From positions 246,196 to 264,991 of the forward strand of contig LSYV01000087.1 in NCBI GenBank assembly GCA_001584585.1: a DNA stretch of 18,796 bases, written 5' to 3'. The notes under the pieces were generated by a model. The model saw only the letters and a program-made list of their open reading frames with translations. It had not been told where the DNA came from and did not search any database. Positions 18,701-18,796 of this stretch are shown here, one piece after another. The stretch comes from Gonium pectorale. Its lineage: Eukaryota; Chlorophyta; Chlorophyceae; Chlamydomonadales; Volvocaceae. Made by a program: the position numbers and the translations under genes. Positions within the stretch are counted from its first letter, which is position 1. The number at the start of each line of letters is the position of its first letter.

Positions 18701-18796
18701 TCGTCCGCCGAGGAGGGCGAGGAGGCGCTGCTGCTGGGATCCTGGACGGGCGGCGGGGGCGCGGGCGGCGGCGGCGCGCCGGGCGGTGCCGGCGCC
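12788..18796 (+). CDS. VPS15: VPS15 / PIK3R4-type class III PI3-kinase regulatory subunit, 5' part (cut by window edge)
   Basis: Exons: 12788-12872, 13363-13427, 13970-14040, 14326-14476, 15477-15644, 16466-16591, 16984-17559, 17918-18289, 18668-18796 (continues). About 581 residues are visible. VPS15 scaffolds VPS34 and Beclin/ATG6 on endosomes and autophagosomal membranes. The start MGN is the family's N-myristoylation signal. The kinase-like domain spans about 20-330: LGGGRFLK loop, beta3 VVVK (K50), HAWPWQTW and YDRLSTRPF blocks, catalytic loop HGDIKSEN (D147, N152) with Gly in place of Arg as is typical of VPS15, DFA in place of DFG (165-167), FFFDTGGRRRAYIAPERF, and DIFSLGCVIAELF. Then comes Gly/Ala-rich and Asp-rich low-complexity sequence (from about 355). 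HEAT and WD40 repeats, expected next in the family, lie beyond the window. All splice phases agree. The exons at 17918 and 18668 rest on frame and splice sites only. Confidence 0.92.
12965..12988. repeat. Hexamer repeat (CTTGGG) in VPS15 intron 1
   Basis: Three exact CTTGGG units (12965-12982) are followed by a variant CTGGGC. It lies inside intron 12873-13362 and is a simple-sequence tract. Confidence 0.6.
14932..14955. repeat. 24-base sequence shared with the RRM gene intron
   Basis: Partner of 2680-2703 with one mismatch. It lies in the 1-kb VPS15 intron 14477-15476, inside an open frame (14580-14990) that ends in sequence rich in Pro and Gly and has no known domain. Confidence 0.55.
15841..15884. 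repeat. 22-base tandem repeat, two exact copies
   Basis: 15841-15862 is repeated exactly at 15863-15884, inside VPS15 intron 15645-16465. Each unit contains a gtaggtg step. It is probably a minisatellite seed. Confidence 0.85.
16195..16244. repeat. 10-base minisatellite, five copies
   Basis: The decamer tccgctcggc occurs five times head-to-tail without change, inside VPS15 intron 15645-16465. Perfect identity suggests recent expansion and length variation between strains. Confidence 0.9.
16852..16983 (+). promoter_or_regulatory. Possible alternative 3' splice site of VPS15 exon 7
   Basis: A good acceptor (ccgtctttcag, ending 16854) lies 129 bases before the one that the family alignment supports (cag ending 16983). 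The 129 bases are open and in frame, so its use would add 43 residues between TPEM and DIFSLGC. The first bases of the insert also resemble the start of the true exon. Confidence 0.4.
18513..18553. repeat. 16-base direct repeat in the last visible VPS15 intron
   Basis: gggctgatcacagctg (18513-18528) recurs with one change at 18538-18553. It lies in intron 18290-18667 and has no evident role. Confidence 0.6.

Noticed and set aside
1..18796. CRISPR arrays, operons, ribosome binding sites, rRNA genes, telomere repeats, intact transposons
   Set aside because: The spliced gene structure is eukaryotic. No regularly spaced repeats, no rRNA or tRNA folds, no telomeric units, and no terminal inverted or long terminal repeats were seen.

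Overview
The window reads as nuclear DNA of a green alga of the Chlamydomonas/Volvox type (Chlorophyceae). It is GC-rich, and its genes are cut by many short to medium introns (188 to 1000 bases). Intron donors are mostly GTG(A/C/G)G, acceptors are almost all CAG, exons have high GC in third codon positions, and the 3' flank is rich in G and T and followed by a TGTAA poly(A) motif. The species cannot be fixed from the sequence alone. All exon models here were joined by hand from conserved protein motifs and splice-phase agreement, not from transcripts.

Layout. Bases 1-1264 hold no gene that I recognise (5' flank, AT-richer). Bases 1265-8266 (+) carry a 14-exon gene for an RNA-binding protein of about 803 residues. 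It has four RRM domains of CELF/Bruno flavour, Gly/Met-rich linkers and a KH-like C-terminal segment. Bases 8267 to about 11480 are G/T-rich flank, probably a very long 3' UTR that ends after TGTAA at 11459. About 11480-12787 is the region upstream of the second gene. It contains a broken, diverged copy of the first gene's RRM1 exon and its flanking introns (11814-12210). Bases 12788-18796 (+) carry the 5' part (9 exons) of VPS15, the myristoylated kinase-like scaffold of the class III PI3-kinase complex. The gene runs off the right edge before any HEAT or WD40 repeats.

The two genes lie head-to-tail but have no known functional link: one acts on RNA, the other in endosomal trafficking and autophagy. 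The observations most worth checking are the four-RRM plus KH-like architecture, an intronic stop/poly(A) arrangement that would give a single-RRM isoform, an in-frame alternative acceptor in VPS15 that would insert 43 residues into the kinase domain, a 21-base coding repeat that runs across a splice donor, and the genomic duplication of the RRM1 exon upstream of VPS15.
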